DNA from: CAWDYA01 sp963806495
GTDB taxonomy: Bacteria; Acidobacteriota; Polarisedimenticolia; JACPZX01; DASXTC01
DNA: 64,000 bases
Direction of reading: 5' to 3'
Assembly (NCBI GenBank): GCA_963806495.1
Contig: CAWDYA010000002.1
Span: 186,001-250,000 of the forward strand
Of this stretch, positions 25,583 through 34,743 are shown piece after piece. Positions within the stretch are counted from its first letter, which is position 1. Each line of letters starts with the position of its first letter. Both the position numbers and the translations under genes were made by a program. The notes beneath the pieces are model-generated. The model did not search any database. It was not told the origin of the DNA and saw only the letters and a program-made list of their open reading frames with translations.

Positions 25583-27186
25583 TCAGGTCGAAGAGGACAC
25601 GAAGACGCTCGACGGTGCCGGCGGTCCTTCTGCTCGGTATCACGCTCGCGGCGGCCCAGGCGCCCCCGGCGGGCCGCAGGCTCGGTCTCGACGAGGCCGT
25701 GATGATGGCTCTGCAGAAAACGGAAGGGATCATCATCGAGCGGGAGGGGCTGAACGCGGCGCGCGCAGCCGAAGAGGGCGCACACGGTGCCTACGATCCG
25801 CTCCTGCAGGTGAACGGGAGCTGGGAGCGGCTCACGGACCCGGTCAACTCGGCCTTCTCTGGGGCGCCGGCCGGCGAGCCCGCGCCCACGATCGAATCGA
25901 CCGGGACCAACGCGGCGGTGAGCCAGTACCTGCCGACGGGCGGCACGGTCACGGCGTCGCTGAGCGCGACCCGATCGGCCACCGACGGATCGTTCTCGCT
26001 GCTCTCGCCGGCCTATCTGACGCAGGCAGGTCTGGAGTTCAGGCAACCGCTGCTGCGGGATCGGGCCACCGATCCGGCACGTTCCGCCATCCGGATCGCC
26101 GCCGTGGATCGGAGCCGCGCCGAGGCTTCGCTGCAGCGTGAGGTCAGCAACACCATCGCACTGGTGGAGACCGCATACTGGAACTCGGTCGCGGCCCTCA
26201 GCGAGGTCGGCGTGCGCGAAGAGGCCGTGCGTCTCGCCTCCGAGCAGCTCGACGACACACGCGACAGGATCGAGGAGGGGGCGGCCCCGGAGACCGAGCT
26301 GGCGCAGCCCCGAGCCGAGCTGGAGCGCCGTCGCGGCGAGCTGCTCGCCGCGCGCGAGTCCTCGGCCCGCGCCGACAATGCGCTGAAGCTTCTGATACTG
26401 GGCGACGACGACACGGCCGACTGGTCCGAGAAGTTCGTCGCGACCGACGAGCCGGCCGTCCCGATCGAGGCGGTGGATGTCTCCTCGGCGATGCAGCGGG
26501 CGCTGACGACGCGCCCCGAGCTGCGCGAGGCCGAGGCGGCTCGCGAGAGACGGCGACTGGAAACCGCGCTGGCGCATGATGCGACGAGGCCCGCGCTCGA
26601 CGCGGTGGCGTCGTACGATCGATACGGTCTGGCCGGCTCGGCGAACCCGGACGCGAGCAGCATACCCGGGCTGCCGACCCTGATCCCCGACGGGATGGAG
26701 GGCGGCTGGCGGCGTTCGTTCGCGCAGCTCGACGAGAGCCGGTTCGACGACACACGGGTCGCTCTCGAATTCAGCTTCCCTATCGGAAACCGTGCCGCGC
26801 GCGCCGGCGAGGCGGTCGCGCTGAGCGGGGAGCGTGTGGCGGAAGCCGATCTCGTGCGCGAGCGCAAGACGATCCGGGCCGAGGTGCTCGATGCGGCAGC
26901 GGCACTGGAAACAGCTGGCCAGCGGATCGAGGCCGCCCGCGCCGCGCGCGAGGCCGCCGAGGTGCAGCTTTCCGCCGAGCACGACCGATACCTGGCGGGA
27001 TTGTCCACGAACTTCCTGGTGCTGACCCGCCAGAACGACCTTTCCAGCGCCCGTCTCGACGAGATCTCCGCGCTGACCGACTATCGCAAGGCTCGCGCCG
27101 AGATGGCGCGCGCCACCGGATCGCTGCTCGAGGAACGTCGGATCGAGATCGATGCGGCGGCGACCAAGGAGGATTCGCATGGCTAA
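25579..27186 (+). CDS. TolC-family outer membrane efflux protein
   Basis: 535 aa. Signal peptide (TVPAVLLLGITLAAAQ), then two OEP-like repeats of long helices (VGVREEAVRLASEQLDDTRD; AALETAGQRIEAARAAREAA) and beta segments (LEFRQPLLRDRATDPARSA; LEFSFPIGNRAARAGEAV). It would form the trimeric outer-membrane exit duct for the RND pump encoded next. Its ATG overlaps the TGA of the peptide gene, and its end overlaps the adaptor gene by 8 nt. Confidence 0.93.
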   Translation: MIRSKRTRRRSTVPAVLLLGITLAAAQAPPAGRRLGLDEAVMMALQKTEGIIIEREGLNAARAAEEGAHGAYDPLLQVNGSWERLTDPVNSAFSGAPAGEPAPTIESTGTNAAVSQYLPTGGTVTASLSATRSATDGSFSLLSPAYLTQAGLEFRQPLLRDRATDPARSAIRIAAVDRSRAEASLQREVSNTIALVETAYWNSVAALSEVGVREEAVRLASEQLDDTRDRIEEGAAPETELAQPRAELERRRGELLAARESSARADNALKLLILGDDDTADWSEKFVATDEPAVPIEAVDVSSAMQRALTTRPELREAEAARERRRLETALAHDATRPALDAVASYDRYGLAGSANPDASSIPGLPTLIPDGMEGGWRRSFAQLDESRFDDTRVALEFSFPIGNRAARAGEAVALSGERVAEADLVRERKTIRAEVLDAAAALETAGQRIEAARAAREAAEVQLSAEHDRYLAGLSTNFLVLTRQNDLSSARLDEISALTDYRKARAEMARATGSLLEERRIEIDAAATKEDSHG

Positions 27187-28306
27187 GAGAATGATCATCA
27201 TGCTGCTGGCGGTGGCCACGTTCCTGGCCGTCATCGGCTTCGTCAAGTTCAGGCAGGTCCAGGCCGCCATCGCGCAGGCGACCTCCTACCGGCCGCCGCC
27301 CGAGGCGGTCACCACCACGGTGGCCGAGCAGCGGACCTGGCACGAGAACCTCGACGCGATCGGCACCGTGACGGCCGTGCGTGGTGTGACCGTGAGCGCC
27401 GATCTGCCCGGCGTGGTCGACACCATCGGGTTCGATTCGGGTGAGCGCGTGAAAGCGGGAGAGGTTCTTGTCCGGCTCGACACGAGGCAGGAGCAGGCTC
27501 AGCTCAAGGCGGCCGAGGCGCGGCTCTCGCTGGCCAAGGTCAGCCTCGACCGGATCGCGGGACTGCGGCGCAAGGGAGTGGCTTCGCAGGCGGAATACGA
27601 CGCCGCCTTTGCCGAGCACGATCAGGCGCAGGCCGGGGTGGGGGAGATCCAGGCGACCATCGACCGCAAGATAATCCGCGCGCCGTTCACCGGCGTGCTC
27701 GGCATCCGCGAAATCAACCGGGGGCAGTATCTCACCAGCGGACAGCCCGTCGTGTCGCTGCAGTCGCTCGACCCGATCTACGTCGACTTCGGCGTGCCTC
27801 AGCAGGAGCTGCATCATGTGAAGGTGGGCGCCGAGGTGAAGGTGTCCACCGACGGTGATCCGGACAACACGCTGGTCGGCAAGGTCACGGCGCTCGACGC
27901 GGTCGTCGATCAGGCGACACGCAACGTGCAGGTCCAGGCCACGTTCGCCAATCCCAGGCTGATGCTGCGGCCCGGCATGTTCGTGCGCGCGGACGTCGGT
28001 CTCGAGGAGGCGGACATCGTCGTCCCGATCCCGGCTTCCTCGATTCAATACGCGCCGTTCGGCGACTCGGTGTTCATCGTGGAGCAGATGCAGGATCCGC
28101 AGGGCGCGTCGTATCAGGGCGTCCGCCAGCAGTTCATCAAGACGGGCGGCGCGCGCGGCGACCTGGTCGCGGTGGTGTCCGGGATCAAGCCGGGCGAGCA
28201 GATCGTCACCTCGGGGACCTTCAAGCTGAGAAACGGTGCCGCCGTGGAGGTCAACAACGAGATCCAGCCGGGCAGCGACCCGTCGCCCGAGCCGGAGGAC
28301 AACTGA
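27179..28306 (+). CDS. RND efflux periplasmic adaptor (membrane fusion protein)
   Basis: 375 aa. An N-terminal anchor helix (MIIMLLAVATFLAVIGFVKF) is followed by the barrel-sandwich/lipoyl segments (ADLPGVVDTIGFDSGERVKA; IIRAPFTGVLGIREINRGQY), an intervening helical hairpin (LAKVSLDRIAGLRRKGVA) and the beta-barrel and membrane-proximal domains (MLRPGMFVRADVG). It bridges the inner-membrane pump and the TolC-type duct. AAGGAGGA lies 5 nt before ATG 27179. It overlaps the pump gene by 1 nt (TGATG). Confidence 0.95.
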   Translation: MAKRMIIMLLAVATFLAVIGFVKFRQVQAAIAQATSYRPPPEAVTTTVAEQRTWHENLDAIGTVTAVRGVTVSADLPGVVDTIGFDSGERVKAGEVLVRLDTRQEQAQLKAAEARLSLAKVSLDRIAGLRRKGVASQAEYDAAFAEHDQAQAGVGEIQATIDRKIIRAPFTGVLGIREINRGQYLTSGQPVVSLQSLDPIYVDFGVPQQELHHVKVGAEVKVSTDGDPDNTLVGKVTALDAVVDQATRNVQVQATFANPRLMLRPGMFVRADVGLEEADIVVPIPASSIQYAPFGDSVFIVEQMQDPQGASYQGVRQQFIKTGGARGDLVAVVSGIKPGEQIVTSGTFKLRNGAAVEVNNEIQPGSDPSPEPEDN

Positions 28307-31300
28307 TGAAGATCACCGACCTGTTCATCCGGCGGCCGGTTCTCGCCATCGTGGTGAACCTGGTGATCCTGATTGCCGGGATCCAGTCGATCAAATCGCT
28401 CGCGGTGAGGCAGTATCCGCGCAGCGACATCGCCGTCGTGCAGGTCACCACGGCCTACGTGGGAGCCAACGCCGATCTCGTGCGCGGCTTCATCACCACA
28501 CCGCTCGAGCGGGTGATCGCCAGCGCCGACGGGATCGACTACATGGAGTCGTCCAGCGCGCAGGGCTTGAGCACCATCACCGTGCATCTGAAGCTCAACT
28601 ACGACACCAACGCGGCGCTGACGCAGATCCAGGCGAAGGTGGCCCAGGTGCGAAACGACCTGCCACCGGAGGCCGAGGCGCCCGAGATCGAGCTGCAGAC
28701 AGCGGACCAGCAGTTCGCGGCGATGTACATCGGGTTTTCGTCCGAGGACCTCGATTCGACGCAGATCACCGACTACCTCACCCGGGCGGTTCAGCCGAAG
28801 CTGAGCGCCATCAGCGGCGTCCAGCGGGCCGAGATACTGGGCGACCGCACCTTCGCCATGCGCATCTGGCTCAAGCCCGACCGGATGGCGGCCCTGCACA
28901 TCAGCGCATCCGACGTCCGCGAGACGCTCGCGAACAACAACTACCTGTCGGCGCTGGGCCGCACCAAGGGCTCGATGGTCTCGGTCAACCTCGTGGCCAA
29001 TACCGATCTGAACACCCCGGAGGAGTTCCGCCAGCTCGTGGTCAAGGAGCAGGACGGCGTGGTGGTGAGGCTCGGCGAGATCGCCGACGTGGTGCTCGGC
29101 GCGGAGAACTACGATTCCGACGTTCACTTCAACGGCCAGACCGCGACCTTCATGGGGATCTGGGCGCTGCCGACGGCCAACACCCTCGAGGTGGTGCAGA
29201 AGGTGCACGCCGCGCTGCCCGAGATCCGCGCGGCGCTGCCGTCGGGGATGAAGGTGGGCGTGCCGTACGATTCGACGGTCTACATCCAGAGCGCGCTGAG
29301 GGACGTGCTCGAGACGCTCGGCGAGACCCTGCTCATCGTCATCGTGGTGATCTTCCTGTTCATCGGGTCGGTGCGCTCCGTTCTCATCCCGGTCGTGGCG
29401 ATCCCGATTTCGCTGATCGGCGCCGTGTTCATCATGCTGGCGGCCGGCTTCACCATCAACCTTCTCACCCTGCTGGCCATCGTGCTGGCCGTCGGGCTCG
29501 TGGTCGACGACGCGATCGTCATGCTCGAGAACGTCGAGAGGCACCTGCAGGAAGGGGAGCCGCCGATCACGGCGGCGATCCGCGCGGCGCGCGAGCTGGT
29601 CGGGCCGATCATCGCCATGACGATCACGCTGGCGGCGGTCTACACGCCGGTGGCGATCCAGGGCGGGCTGACCGGGGCGCTGTTCCGCGAGTTCGCGCTG
29701 ACCCTGGCCGGCGCCGTGATCGTCTCCGGTGTCGTGGCGCTGACCCTGTCGCCGATGATGGGCTCGCGATTGCTGCGCGAGGGAGACTCGAAACGGGGCT
29801 TCGCGCGGTTCGTCAACGGGCAGTTCGATGCGATCCGGCGCATCTACAGCCGGCTGCTTGCGGGCACGCTGTCGGCGCGGCCGGTGGTGCTGGTGCTGTG
29901 GCTGATCGTCATCGCGCTCATCGTGCCTTTCTACATGCTGTCGCAGCAGGAGCTCGCGCCGGCCGAGGACCAGGGGGTCGTGTTCGGCGTCGTGCAGGCG
30001 TCGCCCAACTCCACGCTCGACCAGACGCGCCTGTTCGCGAAGAAGATCGACGAGGTGTACCGCTCCTTCCCGGAGACGGCCAATACCTTCCAGATCATGG
30101 GGCCGACGGGCGGCTTCGGCGGCATGGTGACGATGCCATGGGAGCGAGCGCAGCAAGACCACAGAACAGCTCCGGCTCGAAGCGGCGGGGAAGCTCGCTC
30201 CAGATAGCCGGGATCCGCGTGATCTCGCTCACCCCTCCGCCGCTTCCCGGGGGCGGCGATTTTCCGGTCGATTTCGTCGATCGCCTCCACGGCCGAGCCG
30301 GAGCAGATCGTCGAGATGGCGGATCAGCTCGTGGGCAAGGCGTTCGCGAGCGGGATGTTCATCTTCGCCGACACCGACGTCAAGTTCGACCAGCCGCAGG
30401 CCGAGGTGGTGTTCGATCGCGACAAGGTGCGCTCGCTCGGTGTGGATCTGAGCCAGGCGGGAGGCGACCTCTCGACGCTGCTCGGGCGGCAACTACGTCA
30501 ACAGGTTCAGCATCCAGGGACGCAGGTACAAGGTGATCCCGCAGATCAAGCGGGCCGACAGGCTCACACCCGACCAGCTCGAGAACATCCACGTCACCGG
30601 GCCGCAGGGGCAAGCCTCGTGCCGCTGGCGACCTTCGCCACTCTCAAGACCACCACCGTGCCGCGCGAGCTCAAGCGGTTCCAGCAGCTCAATGCCGTGC
30701 GCGTCCAGGGGGTCATCCCGCCACAGGTCTCGCTGGACCAGGCCCTGGGCGTTCTGGAGGGCGAGGCCAGGCAGATCCTGCCGCAGGGATTCACCATCGA
30801 CTACGCCGGCGAGTCACGCCAGCTTCGAACCGAAGGGAGCAAGTTCCTCGGGACGTTCCTGCTGTCCGGCATCCTGATCTACCTGGTCCTCGCGGCGCAG
30901 TTCGAGAGCTTCCGCGACCCGTTCATCATCCTGGCCGGCTCGGTGCCGCTGGCGCTGTCCGGCGCGCTGCTGTTCTCCTTTCTCGGCTTCACCACGCTGA
31001 ACATCTACAGCCAGGTCGGCCTGATCACGCTGGTCGGGCTCATCTCGAAGAACGGGATCCTGATCGTGGAGTTCGCCAATCAGCTCCAGGAGCGCGGTCT
31101 CGAGAAGCTGCAGGCGGTCAAGGAGGCCGCGGCCACCCGGCTCCGCCCGGTGCTGATGACCACCGCCGCCACCGTGGCCGGCCACTTCCCGCTGATCCTG
31201 GCCACCGGCCCCGGGGCCGGCGCGCGCAACAGCATCGGGATCATGCTGGTGACCGGGATGATCATCGGCACCGCGTTCACCCTGTTCGTGGTGCCCTCGA

Positions 31301-31413
31301 TCTACATGCTGATCGCCCGCACCCGGGTGCCGGCGGCGGCGGGGGAGGCTGCGATGGCACTGGACAGTGGCCCCGGGCCGCTGGCTGCGCTGCCTGGGGT
31401 GGAGGGGGCGTGA
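28306..31413 (+). CDS. RND-family efflux pump, inner-membrane permease (five frameshifts in this sequence)
   Basis: Correcting five single-base indels (extra bases near 30140, 30200, 30279 and 30488; one missing near 30614) gives 1034 aa, the normal AcrB/MexB length. Visible landmarks: FIRRPVLAIVVNLVILIAG at the N-terminus, GLVVDDAIVMLENVERH with the proton-relay Asp pair in TM4, and the second-half membrane bundle (LVLAAQFESFRDPFIILAG; GLISKNGILIVEFANQLQ). Proton-driven export of small molecules across the envelope with the preceding adaptor and TolC. All frameshifts fall within 480 bp of the periplasmic loop coding region, otherwise uninterrupted, which favours local assembly error. Substrate unknown. 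Confidence 0.9.
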
Positions 31414-31447
31414 CGGAGGAGAATCATCCGCAGGCTGGTGCGTGCAA

Positions 31448-31522
31448 TGGAGCCGGCGATCGGACTTGAACCGATGGCCTGCTGATTACGAATCAGCTGC
31501 TCTACCACTGAGCTACGCCGGC
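31448..31522 (-). tRNA. tRNA-Thr (anticodon CGT)
   Basis: Cloverleaf read on the minus strand: acceptor GCCGGCG pairs with CGCCGGC, D-arm GCTCAGTGGTAGAGC, anticodon stem CTGAT/ATCAG around loop TTCGTAA, T-arm with GGTTCAAGTCC. CCA is encoded at 31448-31450. Anticodon CGU reads ACG threonine codons. Confidence 0.96.
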
Positions 31523-31617
31523 ATCCCGTTGCTTCCCGAGCCGCAGGCCTGGATCCCCATGGCGGGCGCCATGTGACACAATGCCCCGCGCGGGCGTGCT
31601 TTGGTGCTGAGGCGCGC

Positions 31618-31647
31618 ATACTATCGCCGCCGTTCGGGGGGTGTCAA
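31618..31647 (-). promoter_or_regulatory. Sigma-70 promoter for tRNA-Thr
   Basis: Minus strand TTGACA (31642-31647), 18-bp spacer, TAGTAT (31618-31623); about 90 nt before the tRNA. The -35 overlaps the first codons of the divergent cytochrome gene. Confidence 0.7.
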
Positions 31648-31895
31648 GAATCGTGCGCCGCTTCGTCATCCTGGGGATCTTCCTGGTCGCCTTCCTGGGG
31701 GTGATCCTCATGATCGCCTTCCGGAGGCAGGCGCCGGTCATCCCGCTCGACGAGGTCCATGCGCCGCTGCAGGGCCGCTACGACACGTGCATGTCGTGCC
31801 ACGGGCCGGACCAGGCCCAGCCGCGGGGGCCCAACCATCCTTTCGGGCTCGACTGCTACCGCTGCCACTACTGGCAGGGGGAGCAGCGGGGGTAG
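31641..31895 (+). CDS. Small membrane-anchored dihaem cytochrome c-like protein
   Basis: 84 aa from GTG 31641 (GTG 31653 is an alternative). An uncleaved-looking N-terminal anchor (RRFVILGIFLVAFLGVILMI) is followed by two haem c motifs, DTCMSCHGP and DCYRCHYW. Conserved prolines and histidines (PRGPNHPFGLDCY) between them suggest a compact dihaem domain facing the periplasm. Partner unknown; no oxidoreductase is adjacent. Possibly a subunit or electron carrier. Confidence 0.7.
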   Translation: MSRIVRRFVILGIFLVAFLGVILMIAFRRQAPVIPLDEVHAPLQGRYDTCMSCHGPDQAQPRGPNHPFGLDCYRCHYWQGEQRG

Positions 31896-31948
31896 GCGAT
31901 CCGTCGTGCCCGGCCGCACCCGGATCCCGACTGTCCCGACCCTCACGA

Positions 31949-31978
31949 TAGACAGGCGACCGGCCGCCTGCGTAGAAT
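31949..31978 (+). promoter_or_regulatory. Promoter of the 60-aa membrane protein (leaderless)
   Basis: TAGACA (31949-31954), 18-bp spacer, TAGAAT (31973-31978), then 9 nt to GTG 31988; no Shine-Dalgarno. Confidence 0.65.
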
Positions 31979-31987
31979 GCCCCCGCC

Positions 31988-32170
31988 GTGCTCTACCTCT
32001 TCGCGAAGGCCCTCGAGGTCTCGGGTCTGCTGACGCTGCTGTGGGCCCTGTACATCGGGCTGAGCGGTCAGGGGATGTTCGTCGAGGTGGCCATGCTGGC
32101 AGCGGGGGCGGCGGTGTTCTACCTCGGCCGCTGGCTCGAGCAGAAGGGCCGGGGGAGCAGCGGAAGGTAA
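31988..32170 (+). CDS. Small two-helix membrane protein
   Basis: 60 aa from GTG 31988. Two hydrophobic segments (VSGLLTLLWALYIGLSGQ and EVAMLAAGAAVFYLGRWL) and a basic, glycine-rich tail. A good -10 box sits 9 nt before the start. No family recognised; orientation and promoter argue it is real. Confidence 0.6.
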   Translation: MLYLFAKALEVSGLLTLLWALYIGLSGQGMFVEVAMLAAGAAVFYLGRWLEQKGRGSSGR

Positions 32171-32241
32171 CAATCGGCAAAATGCATGCACGGCAGGCCC
32201 TTTCGGGGTGCTCCCGCGTATTCCCGGACGGGCCCGCCGCA

Positions 32242-32271
32242 GGAACCTTTTCCCCCGGGTCCATCGTTTAA
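32242..32271 (+). promoter_or_regulatory. ECF-type promoter, probably autoregulatory
   Basis: GGAACC (32242-32247), 17-bp spacer, CGTTTAA (32265-32271), the GGAAC...CGT pattern used by ECF sigma factors. It lies about 50 bp upstream of the ECF sigma gene it most likely serves. Confidence 0.6.
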
Positions 32272-32318
32272 CCCAGTCGCCGGGACGCGACCACGCCATC
32301 GGGCGCCTCGGAGGAGAC

Positions 32319-32901
32319 GTGGAAGTCACCGACGCCGAACTGATGGCGCTCATCCAGAAGGATGATGAATCCGCCTTCGGTGAGTTCGTCAGGAGGTACC
32401 AGCGGCGGTTCTACCGCCTCGCATTCGGTTACCTGCACAACCATGAGGAGTCGCTCGACGCCGTTCAGGAGGCGTTCGTCAAGAATCTACCGGGCACGGA
32501 GGACCTGGGAACCCCGGGCCAACCCGTTCACCTGGGCATACCGGATCGTGGCCAACCAGTGCGTGGACCTGCTGCGGAAGCGCAAGGGGATGGTGGCCAG
32601 CTCGCTGGACGACGAGGAGTCGCACGAGTCCAGAACGCTGGCCGACACGTCGGTGGTGGACCCGCTGTCGCACCAGCTCCACCGGGAGCAGCGGGAGATT
32701 CTGATGGAGGCGGTGCTGAAGCTGCCGCCCCGGCAGAAAGAGATCATCATCCTGAGGCACTTCGAGGATCTGTCGCTTCAGGAGATTGCCGATGTTCAGG
32801 GTTGCGCGCTCGGGACGGTGAAATCATCCTTGCACCGCGCAATCGCCAGCTTGAAAGTTATCCTCGAGGGTGAGGATGTTGCGGAGGGCACCGAACCGTG
32901 A
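32319..32901 (+). CDS. ECF-family RNA polymerase sigma factor (one frameshift)
   Basis: Removing one extra A near 32483 gives 193 aa. Region 2: ESAFGEFVRRYQRRFYRLAF then NHEESLDAVQEAFVKIYRA. Region 4: LKLPPRQKEIIILRHFEDLS and LQEIADVQGCALGTVKSSLH. GTG 32319 follows GGAGGAGAC closely; ATG 32343 is an alternative. The stop overlaps the anti-sigma start (GTGA). Together with the GGAACC promoter upstream this is a self-contained envelope-signalling module. Confidence 0.9.
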
Positions 32902-33746
32902 AGCCGTGTGACGCCTTCAGCGAGCTGCTCATCGATCTGAGCTGCGGTCTGCTCGACGAGACGCAGGCGGCCGAGTGTCGCCGGCACATCGCCGGGTGTG
33001 CGGCGTGCGGCGCCGAATGGAGCCGCCTGAGCCGGCTGATGTCCGCCCTGACACCCGAGGCCGTCTTCCCGCGGGAGCCCGAGGTCGACTGGAACCGGTT
33101 CGCCCGTCGGACGGTCGCCCGCGCCATCGAGGCGAAGCCCGGCCTGCTGGCCCGTCTCTCCACCTTGATGCCCCGATGGAACCTGTCCGTGGCGCCCGCC
33201 TGGGCCGCCGCGGCGGCGCTGCTGGTCGTTGTGAGCGCCGCCGTCCTGCTGATGGATCGCTCCCCGGCGGGTCCCGAGGTCGCCCATGGGCCGGCCGTGC
33301 CGGCCCGGACAGGGCAGGCCACGGCGGGTGATGATGACTCGGTCTTCATGTCCGAGCCGAGCATCGATCACCTCACTGTCAACCTGGCGAGGGAGAATAC
33401 GGCCCGGTATCTCACCGAGACCCGGTCGATGCTCGTGACGCTGCTGGACGTGAACATTCACTGCGAGAAAGGTAAAGTGGACGTCACGGCGGAGCGAGCC
33501 AAGGCCACGGAGCTGCTGAGGCGCCAGCGGCTGATCGCCGCCGAGCTGCACCGGCTGCCGCTGGCAAGAGCGAAGGACGTCTGCGGTGATCTGGAGCGGT
33601 TGCTTCTGGAGATCTCGTCGCTTGGCGACTGCACCCGTGATGACGAGATCCAGACGCTGCGGGATGTCGTGAACAAGAGGCAGATCCTCGTGAGGATGGA
33701 GCTTTTGAGCCAGGAGCTGGCGCGCCAGGAGGGAGCCCATGCGTAG
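32898..33746 (+). CDS. Anti-sigma factor with zinc-finger and membrane helix
   Basis: 282 aa from GTG 32898. Residues 1-45 hold a ZAS domain with CRRHIAGCAACGAEW (HxxxCxxC). A membrane segment lies at ~95-115 (APAWAAAAALLVVVSAAVLL). The C-terminal ~150 residues are a helical, presumably periplasmic sensor (ETRSMLVTLLDVNIHCEKGK; LRRQRLIAAELHRLPLARAK). Overlaps the sigma gene by 4 nt and the exported protein gene by 8 nt. Confidence 0.88.
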   Translation: MKPCDAFSELLIDLSCGLLDETQAAECRRHIAGCAACGAEWSRLSRLMSALTPEAVFPREPEVDWNRFARRTVARAIEAKPGLLARLSTLMPRWNLSVAPAWAAAAALLVVVSAAVLLMDRSPAGPEVAHGPAVPARTGQATAGDDDSVFMSEPSIDHLTVNLARENTARYLTETRSMLVTLLDVNIHCEKGKVDVTAERAKATELLRRQRLIAAELHRLPLARAKDVCGDLERLLLEISSLGDCTRDDEIQTLRDVVNKRQILVRMELLSQELARQEGAHA

Positions 33747-34704
33747 GTCGTTCGTCCCGGGGGCGGCTGCCGGCCTGCTGGCGGTACTGATCTGCACCAT
33801 GCTTTTCGCTCCCGCCGTCCGGGCGGCCGACGAAGGCGAGCTGCTGCGGCAGATCAAGAACGACGTCTTCAACCAGGAGTGGAGCGCGGTGCAGGCGGGC
33901 TGCGATCAGTTCATCACCTCCTTCCCGCACGCCGAGGCACTGCCGCGTGCCTACTACTACCGGGCCCAGGCCCTCGAGCATCTCAAGGGGCATGAGGCGG
34001 ACGCCATCGAGGCGTACTCGGAGTTCCTCACGCGGTTCCCCGGCGAGACCGGAGCGATCCGCGAGGACGCCCTGCTGTCACGCATGACCCTCGCCAGCTC
34101 GGTCTACCAGAAGGGCGACAAGCGTTTTGTCTCGGTGGTGCTCAAGGGGCTGCAGGAGAAGGGGTACCCCAAACTGTACGCCGCCATCCAGGCATCCAAG
34201 ATCGACTACCCGACGGCGCGTGCCTCGGCCCTGCCGATCCTGCGCGAGTGCGCCTGCTCGGAAAACGACGCCGAGCTGAAGAACGAATGCGTGCTGGCGT
34301 TGCTGCGGATCAACCCGAAGGCGCTCGAGCAGGCGTGCGGGCCGTCGTCTCCGCCTCCGACCCAGGTCGCGAGCACGCCGCGCGGGCCATCACGGCCCCC
34401 CGAGCCGGCGGCCCCGCCATCGGCCGCTTCCTCCGGCAGGGACGTCCGGCTGATCCGGGTCGAGGTGTACGACTACGCCAAGAAGCAGGTGGTCGTGCGC
34501 GTGAACCTGCCGATCGCCTTCGCGGAGCTGCTGCTCGACAGTCTCGGAGACGCCTATCGGAAGGAGATCATCGAGGGGCTCAAGGAGCAGGGTCACGGTG
34601 CGATCGATCTCGACAAGCTGTGGAAGTCCATCAAGGAGGGAGGGCCCCAGACGATCCTCGAAGTCAACAACGATGAGGAACGGATCAAGGTCTGGGTGGA
34701 GTAG
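33739..34704 (+). CDS. Exported TPR/HEAT-like protein of the ECF module
   Basis: 321 aa with a signal peptide (GAAAGLLAVLICTMLFAPAV). The mature N-terminal ~170 residues are TPR/Sel1-like helices (RAYYYRAQALEHLKGHEADA, AIEAYSEFLTRFPGE), followed by a Pro/Ser linker and a C-terminal ~90-residue domain (VRLIRVEVYDYAKKQVVVRV) that ends KVWVE. The 8-nt overlap with the anti-sigma gene says it works with the module, perhaps as the periplasmic sensor partner or the regulated effector. Confidence 0.78.
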   Translation: MRRSFVPGAAAGLLAVLICTMLFAPAVRAADEGELLRQIKNDVFNQEWSAVQAGCDQFITSFPHAEALPRAYYYRAQALEHLKGHEADAIEAYSEFLTRFPGETGAIREDALLSRMTLASSVYQKGDKRFVSVVLKGLQEKGYPKLYAAIQASKIDYPTARASALPILRECACSENDAELKNECVLALLRINPKALEQACGPSSPPPTQVASTPRGPSRPPEPAAPPSAASSGRDVRLIRVEVYDYAKKQVVVRVNLPIAFAELLLDSLGDAYRKEIIEGLKEQGHGAIDLDKLWKSIKEGGPQTILEVNNDEERIKVWVE

Positions 34705-34705
34705 C

Positions 34706-34734
34706 TTCGCCGCCTCCGCGTTTGGCGTTATAAT
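34706..34734 (+). promoter_or_regulatory. Promoter of the GHMP kinase gene (leaderless)
   Basis: Perfect TATAAT (34729-34734) with a weak TTCGCC 17 bp upstream; ATG 34744 is 9 nt downstream and lacks a Shine-Dalgarno. Confidence 0.6.
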
Positions 34735-34743
34735 CCCACCATC

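Noticed and set aside
28114..30162. Long open frame (over 680 codons) antisense to the RND pump and adaptor genes
   Set aside because: GC-rich third positions create long antisense frames. Its translation is His/Arg/Asp-rich with no domain, and the sense strand encodes clear efflux proteins.
31448..31522. tRNA-Thr as an integration site for a mobile element
   Set aside because: No integrase, no direct repeat of the tRNA 3' end nearby, and flanking genes show no composition change.
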